Source of the DNA: Hanleya hanleyi | Taxonomy: Eukaryota; Mollusca; Polyplacophora; Lepidopleurida; Hanleyidae | DNA: 64,000 nucleotides | Assembly (NCBI GenBank): GCA_036873755.1 | Contig: JAVTVY010037032.1 | Span: forward strand, 62,001-126,000 | Direction of reading: 5' to 3' | Made by a program: the position numbers and the translations under genes | Part shown: one piece after another, positions 9,850-20,760 of the stretch | How the letters are laid out: each line of letters begins with the position of its first letter | Numbering within the stretch: the stretch's first letter is position 1 | The notes under the pieces: model-generated | Told to the model about the DNA's origin: nothing | The model's input: the letters and a program-made list of their open reading frames with translations, nothing else | Database searches by the model: none

Positions 9850-10515
9850 GATATATAATACAGCACAGATAAGATATAATACATGACAAATATTGCATAA
9901 TACAGTACAGATATGGTCTAATACAGGACAGATATTGTATAAAACAGGACAGATATGGTATAATACAGGACATATTGTATAATACAGGACAGATATGGTA
10001 TAATACAGGACAGATATTGTAAAATACAGGACAAATATGGTATAATGCAGAACAGATATGGAACAATAGGGGATATATATTGCATAATACAGCACATATA
10101 TGGTATAGTACAGTACATATATGGTACAATACAGGACAGATATTGTATAATATAGCACAGATATGGTATAATACTGGACAGATATGGTATAATAAGGACA
10201 GATATGCTATAATACAGCACGAATATGGTATAATATAGCACAGATTTGTTATTATACTGGGCAGATATTGTATAATACAGCACAGATATGGTATAATACA
10301 GGGCAGATATTGTATAATACAGGACAAATATTGTAAAGACAGGCCAGATATGGTATAATGGTATAATACAGGACAGATATTGTATAATACAGCACAGATA
10401 TTGTATAATACAGCACAGATATGGTATAATTCAGGACGGATATGGTATAATAGAGCACAGATTTGGTATAATGCAGGACAGATATGGTATAATACAGCAA
10501 AGATATGGTATAATG
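9850..10515 (-). repeat. 21-bp minisatellite, copy 2 (inverted)
   Basis: Reverse-oriented counterpart of 664-1,412, about 31 units of the same 21-bp motif. Array length differs from copy 1, so unit number changed after duplication. Long open frames across it are produced by the period of 21. Confidence 0.92.
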
Positions 10516-11175
10516 CACACACCACAGGACGCATTCGGATCAAGGATGGTCGATCTCTACACCAAATACCTTCCTTCATTGCCCCAAAATGCCCATTTTC
10601 GCTACTACTCGTACCGATGACCTCACCGATGACGTCACAGATGTAGTGGACAGCCCCCAAATCGGGGTCTACACCCCGAGAGCTACAACATCACACCTCC
10701 CACGACACATTCGGACCAATAGTGGTCCATTTCCACCCCAAATACCTTCCTTCACCGTCCCAAAATGCCCACTTTGGCTACTACTCCTAATGATGACGTC
10801 ACAGATGACGTGAACATCCCTCAAATCGGGGTCTGCACCACGAGAACTACAAGATGACACATCCCACGACACATTCAGACCAATAGTGGGCCATTTCTAC
10901 CCCAAATACCTTCCTCCACTTACACGAAATGCCCGCTTTCGCTACTACTCGTACTGATGACGTTACCGATGACGTCACAGATGCTGTGGACAGCCATCAA
11001 ATCGGGATCTACACCCCGGGAGCTACAAAATGACACATCCCACCCAATAGTAGTCCATCTCTACCCCAAACACCCCTCCACGCACCCCCAAAATGACCAC
11101 TTTACTTACTACACCCAACTGCGCATGCGCAGATTGACGCGACTTGCAATAAAATACACACCATTCTGACTCTAC
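10516..11175 (-). repeat. CRE / NRF1-like repeat block, copy 2 (inverted)
   Basis: Mirror of 1-663. TGACGTCA at about 10,630-10,637, 10,795-10,802 and 10,970-10,977, and a perfect NRF1-type TGCGCATGCGCA at about 11,120-11,131. Confidence 0.75.
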
Positions 11176-12245
11176 CCCACAAAAGCTTCACTTTGACACC
11201 TCTCACGACCCATCGGAACAGTAGTGGTCCATCTCTAACCCAAACACACCCCGAACGTACCCCCAAAATGCCCGCTTTCTATACTACGGCCAGACTGCGC
11301 ATGCGCAGACTATTGAACACGGACGATGCATTATTCCAGTCGGGTGCTTCTCCACGAGAGCTTCAAAATAAGACCTCATACGACACCATCGGACCAGTAG
11401 CGGCCCACCTAGACCCCAAAACGTATATTTCCAAAACCTTGGTCCACCGCGCATGCGCAGAATGACGATATTCCTACACCACATCCACCCAGTCGGATGC
11501 TCCCTCACGTATGCTTCACATTGATACCTCACTCGACTCCATCGGACCATTAGTGGCCCACCTAGACCCCAAAACGTCTATTTCCAAACCCTTTTCTCAC
11601 AATTCCCTGTCTGCGCAATGTTGAACACGAACGACACACTAGTCCAGGCGGATGCCCGCTCACATATGCTTCACATTGATACCTCACTCGACTCTATCGG
11701 ACCATTAGTGGCCCACCTAGACCCCAAAACGTCTATTTCCACACCCTTTTCCCACAATTCCCTGTCTGCGCATGCGCAGAATGTTGAAAACGAACGACAC
11801 ACTAGTCCAGGCGGATGCTCCCTCACGTATGCTTCACATTGATACCTCATCGACACCATAGGATCATTAGGGGCTCACCTAGGCCCCAAAACGTCTATTT
11901 CCATACCCTTTTCCCACAATTCCCTGTTTGCGCATACGCAGAATGTTGAAAACGAACGACACGCTAGACCAGGTGGAGCTTCCTGACGAAGGCTTCACAT
12001 TGATACCTCACTCGATCCAATCGGCCCACAAGTGGCCCACCTAGACCCAAAACATCTATTTCCGTACCCTTTTCCCACAATTCCCTGTCTGCGCATGCGT
12101 AGAATTTTGACAACGGCCGAAAAACTAGTCCAAGGGGGATGCTCCCCCACGAACGCTTCACATTGATACCTCATACGACCCAATCGGCCCACTAGTGGCC
12201 CACCTAGACCCCAAAACGTCTATTTCCATACCCTTTCTCTACTGC
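11176..12245 (-). repeat. Tandem array of about 150-165-bp units with NRF1-like palindromes
   Basis: About seven units, each with GCTTCACATTGATACCTCA, CCCACCTAGACCCCAAAACG, TCTATTTCCA and a GCGCATGCGCAGAATG palindrome. Unit starts lie near 11,189, 11,349, 11,515, 11,660, 11,828, 11,987 and 12,146. The same array runs in the opposite direction at 20,761-21,790 and in this direction at 25,721-26,190. Short open frames here are not genes. Confidence 0.85.
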
Positions 12246-12400
12246 GTATGCAATCGGTCTACCCAATCGGTCTACTAGCGGTCCCTACAGATTGCCGAAC
12301 ATTCTCACGAAAACCCACGGTTTTGGGACTATTTAGGACCGCGGAGGCAGACCGCATCACCGCCAGACCGCATCACCGCGGAGGAATACATGCCCCCAAA
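12246..12400 (+). repeat. Terminal block with CCGCGGAGG direct repeats
   Basis: Contains CCGCGGAGGCAGACCGCATC, a second GACCGCATCACC, and CCGCGGAGGAATACA. The block recurs at 26,191-26,370 (same strand) and 20,575-20,760 (inverted). It marks where the composite unit ends; homology to the other copies stops near 12,395. Confidence 0.6.
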
Positions 12401-12923
12401 GTCACGCCCAATTCACCCAGACCGGAATTGACGTCATACCTGCGCACAACACTCGTGCGCAAACCTCCACAAAACCTCCACATTCCACCACATTCGCCCA
12501 TGCGCAGTGTGGCGAATACGACTCGAAATGCTGTCTACATACTACTGTTGTAATAACCTATACAAAAGACCGTCCGTCTTTGGTGTATTGCAGATATACC
12601 ATGGCAGTTCTCGTACTGATTATTAGCGATAACTCTAAGGACACGGGTTTGAGACCCACACCGGACTGGCTCATTGAGTACAAGTATCCTTGCGTCTTAC
12701 CAAGAAAGTAGCATCCCAAACATAAATTGGATATAAATGTTACACATTTTCTAATGGCATTAGTATAAAAGTTATTTAGCAAAAACCCTTTTTACCTACA
12801 TTATAGAGAGACAGTTTTCCCTAACCTGATAATGGTTGCTTAATTCCATATAGTATCTGCATATATTTTGTATAGAGGCAGCATAAGGCGTACAACAATA
12901 ACAAACAGAACAGCAATACTTAC
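12401..12923. other. No gene seen
   Basis: Unique-looking sequence between the composite repeat and the claudin-like exon. One more NRF1-like CGCCCATGCGCAG near 12,496 and a TGACGTCA near 12,430. The rest would be the intron after the claudin-like exon; no second coding exon is visible. Confidence 0.4.
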
Positions 12924-13134
12924 GTGCAGTTGGCGAATCACCAAAATTTGGTAAGGGTCCACAGACTTTTCCGAATATAGGAACCGTGCTGCAAGATTGC
13001 CAGAGGCCGAACGAAGTTTGGCCGAACCCCTCCCAGTTGGGTGTAGCGAAACCTATTAGATGGAACAGGGTGGCAATGGGGATTACGGCAAGGGCGATTT
13101 TTACAAACAACGATGCGCTATTAAACCCAGTCAT
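12924..13134 (-). CDS. Claudin/PMP22-like membrane protein, first coding exon
   Basis: Minus-strand exon starting at ATG 13,134 (MTGFNSASLFVKIALAV) and ending at a consensus donor (CTGCAC then GTAAGT) at 12,923, giving 70 codons plus one base (phase 1). It encodes a first transmembrane helix (about residues 11-29) and the start of the first extracellular loop with NWEGFG, then G-L-W-x-x-C and a second Cys, the signature of claudin-family proteins that form or regulate cell junctions. I chose this ATG over the upstream in-frame one at 13,185 because the paralogous exon at 63,424 begins MSGF with the same spacing. No later exons are visible towards 12,400 or below, so either the intron is huge and full of repeats or the gene is broken. 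Confidence 0.7.
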
Positions 13135-13189
13135 TGTGGGGGCAAAATTTTCTTGAGTCAGTTGGGGATTGAAGTTTGAATTCAAATAT

Positions 13190-14230
13190 CTCTCCAGTGG
13201 TTGGTTGGCGAATTCAACCAGTCAGACGACGGAAATTGTTGAATGTAAGCGCCCAGAATGCAAAATGAATTCAAATAGTCAGCGGGGTGATCAGTATCGT
13301 CAGTTTTCGTCAATAGATTTTTAGTCAATGATTAGACAATAATGGTAGTTCCGAACTCGATATTGGTTGGTCACTGGTACATCACAGCAGTGAAGGATAA
13401 TCAGAGTAGATAACTGGTATACCGCTGAATTAAATCACCCAGCTGATTGGTACAGCTTTGAATTAGAAAAAGCCAGGGGTTGGTACCCACGAACTGGAGC
13501 ACTGAGGTAACACTCATTGAATTGAAACATCCAGATGGTTGACTACGGTAAATTAGAACATTCAGGCGGGTTTGTTATGGTTCGATGAATAGAATGCCCA
13601 TTAACTATGTACCCATCAATTACGACATCCAGGCGGTTGGTGCCAATGAATCGGAACGTTCAGATTCTTGGTACCCGTGAATTAGAACATCCAGGTAGTA
13701 TATGTTATCGCGAATTAAAACATCCAGGCGGTCGTTAATGATGAATTAAAGTGTGCAGTTCCCGTGAATTAGACAGCCCAGTTGTTTAGTACCCGTGAAT
13801 TAGAACATCCCGATGTTTAGTAACTGTGAATTAGGACATCCAGGTATTAAGTGCTCGAGAACTAGAACATCCAAGTTTTTAGTTCACGTGAAAACATCCG
13901 GGTGGTATATGTTCCCGTGAAATAAAACATCCAGGTTGTTGGTGGCGATGAAATTCAAACATCCAGTGTTCAGTACCCGTGAATTAAAACATCCAGGTGT
14001 TGATACACTTGAAATATTACATCCAGGTGGTATATGTTACCATGAATTAGAACATCCAGGCAGTTGGTGCCGAATATATATACACATATGAATTAAAACA
14101 TACCGAAGGTTGTTTTGGGGAATTCGACCGTCCAAGTGGATATTCTCTGAAAATCAAACATATCCAGTGGGTTAGTTTTAGTGAATTGAAAACTCCCATG
14201 GCAGTCTTACTTTTTGAATTCATTCATTTC
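13190..14230. repeat. Diverged 30-38-bp tandem repeats
   Basis: Roughly 25 degenerate units built around GTGAATTAGAACATCCAGGTGG and GTTGGTACCCG. Divergence is high and unit length varies. It lies immediately upstream of the claudin-like exon, where a promoter would be expected; no TATA box was identified. Confidence 0.75.
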
Positions 14231-15276
14231 TCTTTATTTATTTTAAAATATAACATTCAAGAAGAACGTTAATGTTATTATATTGAATCAAATATTCTTC
14301 AACTGACAGGTAATCCAAATATCATGTTGATAATATTATTCAGTCATCATTCAGATTTGCAGGTGGTTTCCAGGTTTTATCAGCGTTTTAGAAGTCATTC
14401 CAAAACGTAATATTTGCTTATACTTTGGGTTAGTCTCAGCCTACCTTAGTCTATCCTCGGAAGCTAAAATCCAGTATGGTGGCAGCCTCAGAGTCTCAAC
14501 TTCATAACAATCTGATGGGAAAACATAAGTACTGTAATCACAATAACTGTTTAAGAAACAATCCTTGATATCCAAGCCGCGTTTCTTAGCACTAAATTTG
14601 CAATTGCATGAACTGATGTCGAAAAATAGCTCGAAGTCCTCCTGGGCACTATAGCACCTTTTATGATGTAGAATATGGAAAGAATATTGTTTCATAGATA
14701 CGAGAGAAAACAATGTTTATTTACCCCATCGCTATGGTGAGAAGGATTGAATGAAGACCGGTCAAAGCCAGGCATTTATACCTCAGGGGCACCAATCGAT
14801 CTTGTATGCCGCATGCTGCAAAAGCAACTCGCCACTGAACCTCAATTCTGTCAATAAAATCAATGACTGGGAGTTGCCCACTAAATTTATATCATAATAG
14901 ATCTACTACAGTTTTCGATTGAATTAATACATATGCCCTAAGAGAAATATGATAGACGGGATTCGCATGATGGGAATTATGAAAACGGCTTCTAGAATAT
15001 ATCTATTTAAATTAGCACACACATTCTTGGAACTGTAAACAGTAACTTTGATCAACTTATCACCTTTCTCTATATTGCTGCTGTACACTGTTATAATTCT
15101 TGTTCGCGGATGACAAAAGGAACTAATATATTTTATCATATTATTGATGATGATGCAAACTACATGGTGTTTTGTAAAATCCATCACAAAGAGTCTGATT
15201 TGTGCTGTTCAATCACCGATATGAAGTGGGATGACATTTGTACAAATATATTGCACGAAACTCGAGGGAATTTCTT
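14231..15276. other. AT-rich DNA, no supported gene
   Basis: A minus-strand open frame at 14,441-14,713 (90 codons, with NSYCDYSTYVFPSDCYEV) has mixed composition and could be an exon, but it shows no recognised domain and no clear splice sites. Shorter overlapping frames at 14,924-15,298 run into the left end of the THAP-bearing element. Confidence 0.35.
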
Positions 15277-16331
15277 TAAAGAAGAGAAGAACATGTGACT
15301 AATGTATACGCTGAACGAAAGATCTATCTCCCCGTATCCAAAAATGTAAGCAAATGTTTCTTGCGATTTTTTTACCGCCGATCTATTCATATCGAACATA
15401 AAAAACTGGAGCCTGTGGACAGATTCACAATAACCGCCATTACAAGGGCTTGCGTCTATTTTAACCAATCAGAAATGCCGAAAACATGTTGTGCGCATCT
15501 TTGCGTGACGTCAGCTGGGCTCATACTCACTTCCGCCTTGTACGTTAAAGTATGAGAACCTCTCGGGACTGCAGGTTTATATTTTATATACTGTTATAAT
15601 TTGATAGGAGTAATGTGCCAATATCCCGCAAATACACGGGCATCATCCAGCTGTGTGTGGCGTTTGGCTGTTCTAACAGAACTGGGAATTCAAACCGTCC
15701 AAAGACCGTGAGATTTCATCGGTTCCCAATGTTGAAACCAGATGTACTGAAACAGTGGGTGCATAACGTCGGTCGGCAGGATTTTACTCCAAACGCAAAC
15801 TCAAGACTGTGCTCGTTGCACTTCTTACCAGGCTGTTTCAAAGAAAATGTTTACGCAAAATATGATATTGAATCCGATTACATCGCCAGGCTCCCGAACC
15901 GAAACGACTGTCCACACCTACCAGGCTGGAGAAGCGGGAGCAACAAGCACAGCTAAGAGGGGTATTGTATCAGAATAATATCTGGATTATCTTTCGTTCT
16001 ACCAGTCGAAATGAAATAAAATAAAAAATCAACTGAAGCTGTGTTTGATCGAGTATGTTGGTGTCGTGATTATTCAGTGTCCAGTTTTCAACCCTGCTTT
16101 ATATTTTCGCCTTCCCCGCTAGAGAGCAGCGAGGCCCGGGTGACGTCACACGCCTAGACGACCCGAGCCAACATGGCGGCACCCTTGAGAGACACCGATG
16201 CGCAGGTTGGACGCCGATTTAATCGAGAAGAAAAAATCGCAAAAAAATATTCGCTTACATTTTTTGGATACGGGGGAGATAGATCTTTCGTTCATTGTAT
16301 ACATTAGTCACATGTTTTAGTCTCCTTTAGT
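15277..16331 (+). mobile_element. TIR-flanked element carrying a THAP-domain ORF
   Basis: Inverted terminal regions of about 80-95 bp: left 15,291-15,372 and right 16,232-16,315 share ACATGTGACTAATGTATAC, GAACGAAAGATCTATCTC, CCGTATCCAAAAA and TTGCGATTTTTT. Weaker similarity extends about 15 bp outward. Both inner flanks carry TGACGTCA (about 15,507 and 16,142), and the right one also has a YY1-like AACATGGCGGC (16,171). Enclosed is a THAP ORF with a polyadenylation signal. THAP domains occur in P-element transposases, which suggests a shortened P-superfamily relative. No target duplication was resolved. Confidence 0.6.
15615..15956 (+). CDS. THAP zinc-finger protein (THAP domain only)
   Basis: 113-codon ORF with a C2CH zinc-binding THAP module: C-V-A-F-G-C near residue 14, FHRFP, a conserved Trp (QWVHNV), DF.PN and the second ligand pair in LCSLHF. 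THAP modules bind DNA and occur in transposases and cell-cycle regulators. The ORF ends soon after the module, where CGAAACGACTG looks like a 1-bp insertion; removing the extra base would extend the frame another 15 or so codons to a TAA near 15,978. AATAAAATAAAAAA at about 16,014 can serve as a polyadenylation signal. The start is uncertain: CATCCAG before CTGTGTGTGGCG could be a splice acceptor. No transposase catalytic region is present. Confidence 0.75.
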   Translation: MPISRKYTGIIQLCVAFGCSNRTGNSNRPKTVRFHRFPMLKPDVLKQWVHNVGRQDFTPNANSRLCSLHFLPGCFKENVYAKYDIESDYIARLPNRNDCPHLPGWRSGSNKHS

Positions 16332-16429
16332 ACTTGAATGAAATTATATGAAATTTCTATCTGTTTCATCCCACGTTATCGTGTTTCCATGCAGTGTCGT
16401 AGTATCCACGCAAAGATTGTTCTCATCTA

Positions 16430-19400
16430 GTTCCTTTTTCACAGGTAAGACCAGTCCCTCTACAGGTAAGACCATTCTCCCATAGATAAGACCATGCAGT
16501 CCCTCTACATGTAAGACCAGTCCCCCACAGGTAAGACCAGTACTCCCACAGGTAAAACCAGTCCCTCCACAGGTAAGACCAGTCCCCCACAGGTAAGACC
16601 AGTACTCCCACAGGTAAGATCAGTCCCTCCACAGGTAAGACCAGTCCCCCACAGGTAAGACCAGAACTCCCACAGGTAAGATCTGTCTCTCCACAGGTAA
16701 GACCAATCCCCCAGGGCACAGGTAAGACAAGTACTCTCACAGGTAAGACATCCCCCCCTTACAGGTAAGAAAAGTACCCCCACAAGTAGGACCAGTCCCC
16801 CCACAGGGGTAAGACCAGTACTCTAACAGGTAAGACCAGCCCCTGCCCAGGTAAGACCAGTTCCCCACAGGTAAGACCAGTACTCCCACAGGTAAGACCA
16901 GTCCCTCCAAAGGTAGGAAAAGTACCCCCACAATTAGGACCAGTCCCCCCACAGCTAAGACCAGTACTCTCGCAGGTAAGAAATGTACCCCCACAAGTAG
17001 GACCAGTCCCCCCCCCCCCCCACAGGTAAGACCAGCACTCCCATAGGTAAGATCAGTCTCTCCACAGGTAAGACCAATCCCCCAGGCCACAGGTAAGACA
17101 AGTACTCCCACAGATAAGACCCCCCCTTACAGGTAAGAAAAGTATCCCCACAAGTAGGACCAGTCCCCCCACAGGGGTAAGACCAGTACTCTCACAGGTA
17201 AGACCAGCCCCTGCACAGGTAAGACCAGTTCCCCACAGGTAAGACCAGTACTCCCACAGGTAAGACCAGTACTCCCACAGGTAAGACCAGTCCCTCCAAA
17301 GGTAGGAAAAGTACCCCCACAATTAGGACCAGTCCCCCCACAGCTAAGACCAGTACTCCCGCGGGTAAGAAATGTACCCCCACAAGTAGGACCAGTCCCC
17401 ACCCCCCCCCCCACAGGTAAGACCAGTACTCCCACAGGTAAGATCAGTCTCTCCACAGGTAAGACCAACCCCCCAGGCCACAGGTAAGACAAGTACTCCC
17501 ACAGGTAAGACCCCCCCCCTTACAGGTAAGAAAAGTACCCCCACAAGTAGGACCAGTCCCCCCACAGGTGAGACCAGTACTCCCACAGGTAAGACCGTTC
17601 CCCCACAAGTAAGACCAATCCCCCCACAGTGAGAAAAGTATCCTCACAGGTAAGACCATTCCTCCCACAGGTACCAGCCCCCCCCACACACAGGTAAGAC
17701 CAGCCCCTCCACAGGTGAGACCAGTTCCCCACAGGTAAGACCAGTACTCCCACAGGTAAGACCGTTCCCCCACAAGTAAGACCAATCCACCCACAGTGAG
17801 AAAAGTCTCCTCACAGGTAAGACCATTCTTCCCACAGGTAAGGCCAGTCCCCCCCACCCCCCACACAGGTAAGACCAGCCCCTCCACAGGTAAGATCAGT
17901 CCCTCCACAGGTAAGACCAGTCCCCCACAGGTAAGACCAGAACTCCCACAGGTAAGATCAGTCTCTCCACAGGTAAGACCAATCCCCCAGGCCACAGGTA
18001 AGACCAGTACTCCCACAGGTAAGACCCCCCCCCCTTACAGGCAAGAAAAGTACCCCCACAATTAGGACCAGTCCCCCCACAGGGGTAAGACCAGTACTCT
18101 CACAGGTAAGACCAGCCCCTGCACAGGTAAGACCAGTTCCCCACAGGTAAGACCAGTACTCCCACAGGTAAGACCAGTCCCTCCAAAGGTAGGAAAAGTA
18201 CACCCACAATTAGGACCAGTCCCCCCACAGGTAAGACCAGTACTCCCGCAGGTAAGACCAGTCCCTCCACAGGTAAGCCCACAGGTAAGACCAGTACACC
18301 CACAGGTAAGACCAGTCCCCCACAGGTAAGAAATATACTCTCACAAGTAGGACCAGTCTCCCCCCCTCCCGCAGGTAAGACCAGTACTCCCACAGGTAAG
18401 ATCAGTCCCTCCACAGGTAAGACCAGTCCCCCGACGGGTTAGAAAGTACCCCCACAAGTAGGACCAGTCCCCCCACAGGTAAGACCAGTACTCCCACAGG
18501 TATTACCAGTATTCCCACAGGTAAGACCAGTCCCTCCCACAGGTAAGAAATTACCCCCACACGTAGGACCAGTCCCCCCCTCCACAGATAAGACCATTCC
18601 CCCCACAGGTAAGACCAGTACTCCCACAGATAAGAAAAGTACCCCACAAGTAGGACCAGTCTCCCCACAGGTAAGACCAGTACTCCCACAGGTAAGACCG
18701 TTCCCCCACAAGTAAGACCAATCCCCCCACAGTGAGAAAAGTATCCTCACAGGTAAGACCATTCCTCTCACAGGTAAGACCAGCCCCCCCCCACACACAG
18801 GTAAGACCAGCCCCTCCACAGGTGAGACCAGTTCCCCACAGGTAAGACCAGTACTCCCACAGGTAAGACTAGTCCCACCAAAGGTAGGAAAAGTACCCCC
18901 ACAAGTAAGACCAGTCCCCCCACAGATAAGACCAGTACTCCGGCAGGTAAGACCAGTCCCTCCACAGGTAAGACCAGTCCCCCACAGGTAAGACCAGTAC
19001 TCCCACAGGTAAGACCAGTCCCTCACAGGTAAGAAATGTGCCCCCACAAGTAGGACCATTCTCCCCCCCCCCACAGGTAAGACCAGTACTCCCACAGGTA
19101 AGATCAGTCCCTCCACAGGTAAGACCAGTCCCCCCACGGGTTAGAAAGTACCCCAACAAGTAGGACCAGTCCCCCACAGGGAAGACCAGTACTCCCACAG
19201 GTAATACCAGTACTCCCACAGGTAAGACCTGTCCCTCCCACAGGTAAAAAAAGTACCCCCACAAGTAGGACCAGTCGCCCCCCCCCCAACAGATAAGGCC
19301 ATTCCTCCCACAGGTAAGACCAGTACTCCCACAGATAAGAAAAGTACCCCACAAGTAGGACCAGTCCCCCCACAGGTAAGACCAGTACTCCCACAGGTAA

Positions 19401-20260
19401 GACCATTCCCCCACAAGTAAGACCAATCCCCCCACAGTGAGAAAAGTATCCTCACAGGTAAGACCATTCCTCCCACAGGTAAGACCAGCCCCCCCACAGA
19501 TAGGTAAGACCAGTACCCCACAGGTGAGACCAGTCCCCTCACAGGTAAAAGCAGTGCCCCCACAGGTAAGAATAATCCGCTCACGGGTAAGACCAGTCCC
19601 CACCACAGGTAAGACCAGTCCTCCACAGGTAAGACTGGCCCCCTGCCCATGTAAATACCAGTCCCGCACAAGTACGACCAGTCCCCCACAGGTAAAACCA
19701 GTACCCCAAAGGTGAGACCAGTACTTCAACAGGTAAGACCAGTACCGTCCACAGGTAAGACCAGGTGGGACCAATACTCCCACAGGTAAGACCTGGTCAC
19801 CCACAGGTAAGAAAAGTACCCACACAGGTAAGACCAGTCTCCCCACTGGTAAGACCAATACCATCCACAGGTAAGACCAGTCCCCCACAGGTGGGACCAA
19901 TACTCCCACAGGTAAGACCTGATCACCCACAGGTAAGAAAATTCCCCACACACTAAGACCAGTTCCCCACAGGTAAGACCAGTACCCCCCAGGTAAGATC
20001 AATCCTCCCATAGTGAGAAAAATATCCCCACTGGTAAGACCAGTCCCCCCACCGGGGAGACCAGTCTCTCCAGCCCATCCCCCCCCCCCGGTAGGACCAG
20101 TTCCTCACAAAGAAGACCAATCCTCTCACAGTAAGAAAAATATCCCCAGAGGTAAGATCAGTCCAACACCCCCCCCCCCCACCCCCCAGGTAAACCAATG
20201 CCCCTACAGGTAAGACCAGTAGGCCCTACTCCCACAGGTAAGACTAGTCTCTCCACAGGT
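16430..20260 (+). repeat. 3.8-kb GTAAGACCAGT satellite (recursive-splice-like units)
   Basis: Roughly 150-170 units of 20-25 bp with consensus CCCCCACAGGTAAGACCAGT. Each unit joins a pyrimidine tract and CAG (acceptor-like) directly to GTAAGA (donor-like), the layout of a recursive splice site. A higher-order pattern of about 300-500 bp is visible (for example ACAAGTAGGACCAGTCCC and AGTGAGAAAAGTATCC recur in the same order). Small satellite patches with the same unit lie at 20,230-20,410, 26,531-26,704 and 27,588-27,625. Open frames on the minus strand (up to 380 codons, rich in LPVGVLVLPVG) are repeat by-products. Confidence 0.93.
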
Positions 20261-20760
20261 AAATTGGAGCGATATGCAAGAGGTGGGAATAATTGACGAC
20301 GTCTGGCGACTGAAAAGCAACTATATGACTCTACACGAAAGCATCCCTCGGCACCTAACATACGACCGGTCGCCTCCCATGTAAAGACCAGTCCCCCACA
20401 GGTAAGACCAGTCAGTAGTAGGGAGCAACCCGATCCGGTAACGTTTTCCAGGGAAATAACTCTGTTTTGTGGAGGGTACGTGGAGGAGAGTGGCGTCTGT
20501 GGCGCCAGGGGGCGCCACCAGCTCAAGGTCACGTGGAGGTCAAAAGTAGTTCCGGCAACCTGTAACCTTTGTATTCCTCCGCGGTGATGCGGTCTGGTGG
20601 TGATGCGGTCTGCCTCCGCGGACAACAAGTAGTCCCATGTCAACCAAGTGACTTCCAATGTTAATGTATGGGTTTTTCTCACAATGTCGTGGGTGATCAA
20701 ATTCTCCGGCAATCTCCGGCAATCTTCAGGGGCGAGAAAGGTCCCTAGTGTACCGATTGG
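20261..20760 (-). repeat. Terminal block of third composite copy
   Basis: Inverted counterpart of 26,191-26,530. Contains CGATCCGGTAACGTTTTCC, a GGCGCCAGGGGGCGCC palindrome (20,501-20,516) that matches the CTCF core CCAGGGGGCGC, TCAAGGTCACGTGGAGG, the doubled GTGATGCGGTCTG flanked by CTCCGCGG, and GGTGATCAAATTCTCCGGCA. An apparent 209-codon minus frame continues into the satellite and is not a gene. Confidence 0.65.

Larger units (their letters stand above)
1..11175. repeat. Giant inverted repeat (composite palindrome)
   Basis: The sequence from base 1 inwards is matched, reverse-complemented, by the sequence running back from 11,175. Both ends read GTAGAGTCAGAATGG on their own strand. Matching blocks are 1-663 with 10,516-11,175; the 21-bp minisatellite 664-1,412 with 9,850-10,515; 1,413-1,840 with 9,404-9,849; ZF copies A and D; 2,894-3,368 with 7,556-8,090; and ZF copies B and C. 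The spacer is about 4,341-4,880. The right arm is longer because of two later retroelement insertions (5,746-7,555 and 9,139-9,400). The left arm reaches the window edge, so the palindrome may continue outside. The arms differ by scattered substitutions and indels, so this is an old duplication or a pair of inserted elements, not a trivial assembly mirror. Confidence 0.88.

Noticed and set aside
16423..20198. Gly/Leu/Val/Pro-rich open frames up to 380 codons on the minus strand
   Set aside because: Entirely composed of the GTAAGACC satellite; unit length varies and frames drift.
16430..20260. CRISPR-like array
   Set aside because: No unique spacers between repeats, variable unit length, eukaryotic context.
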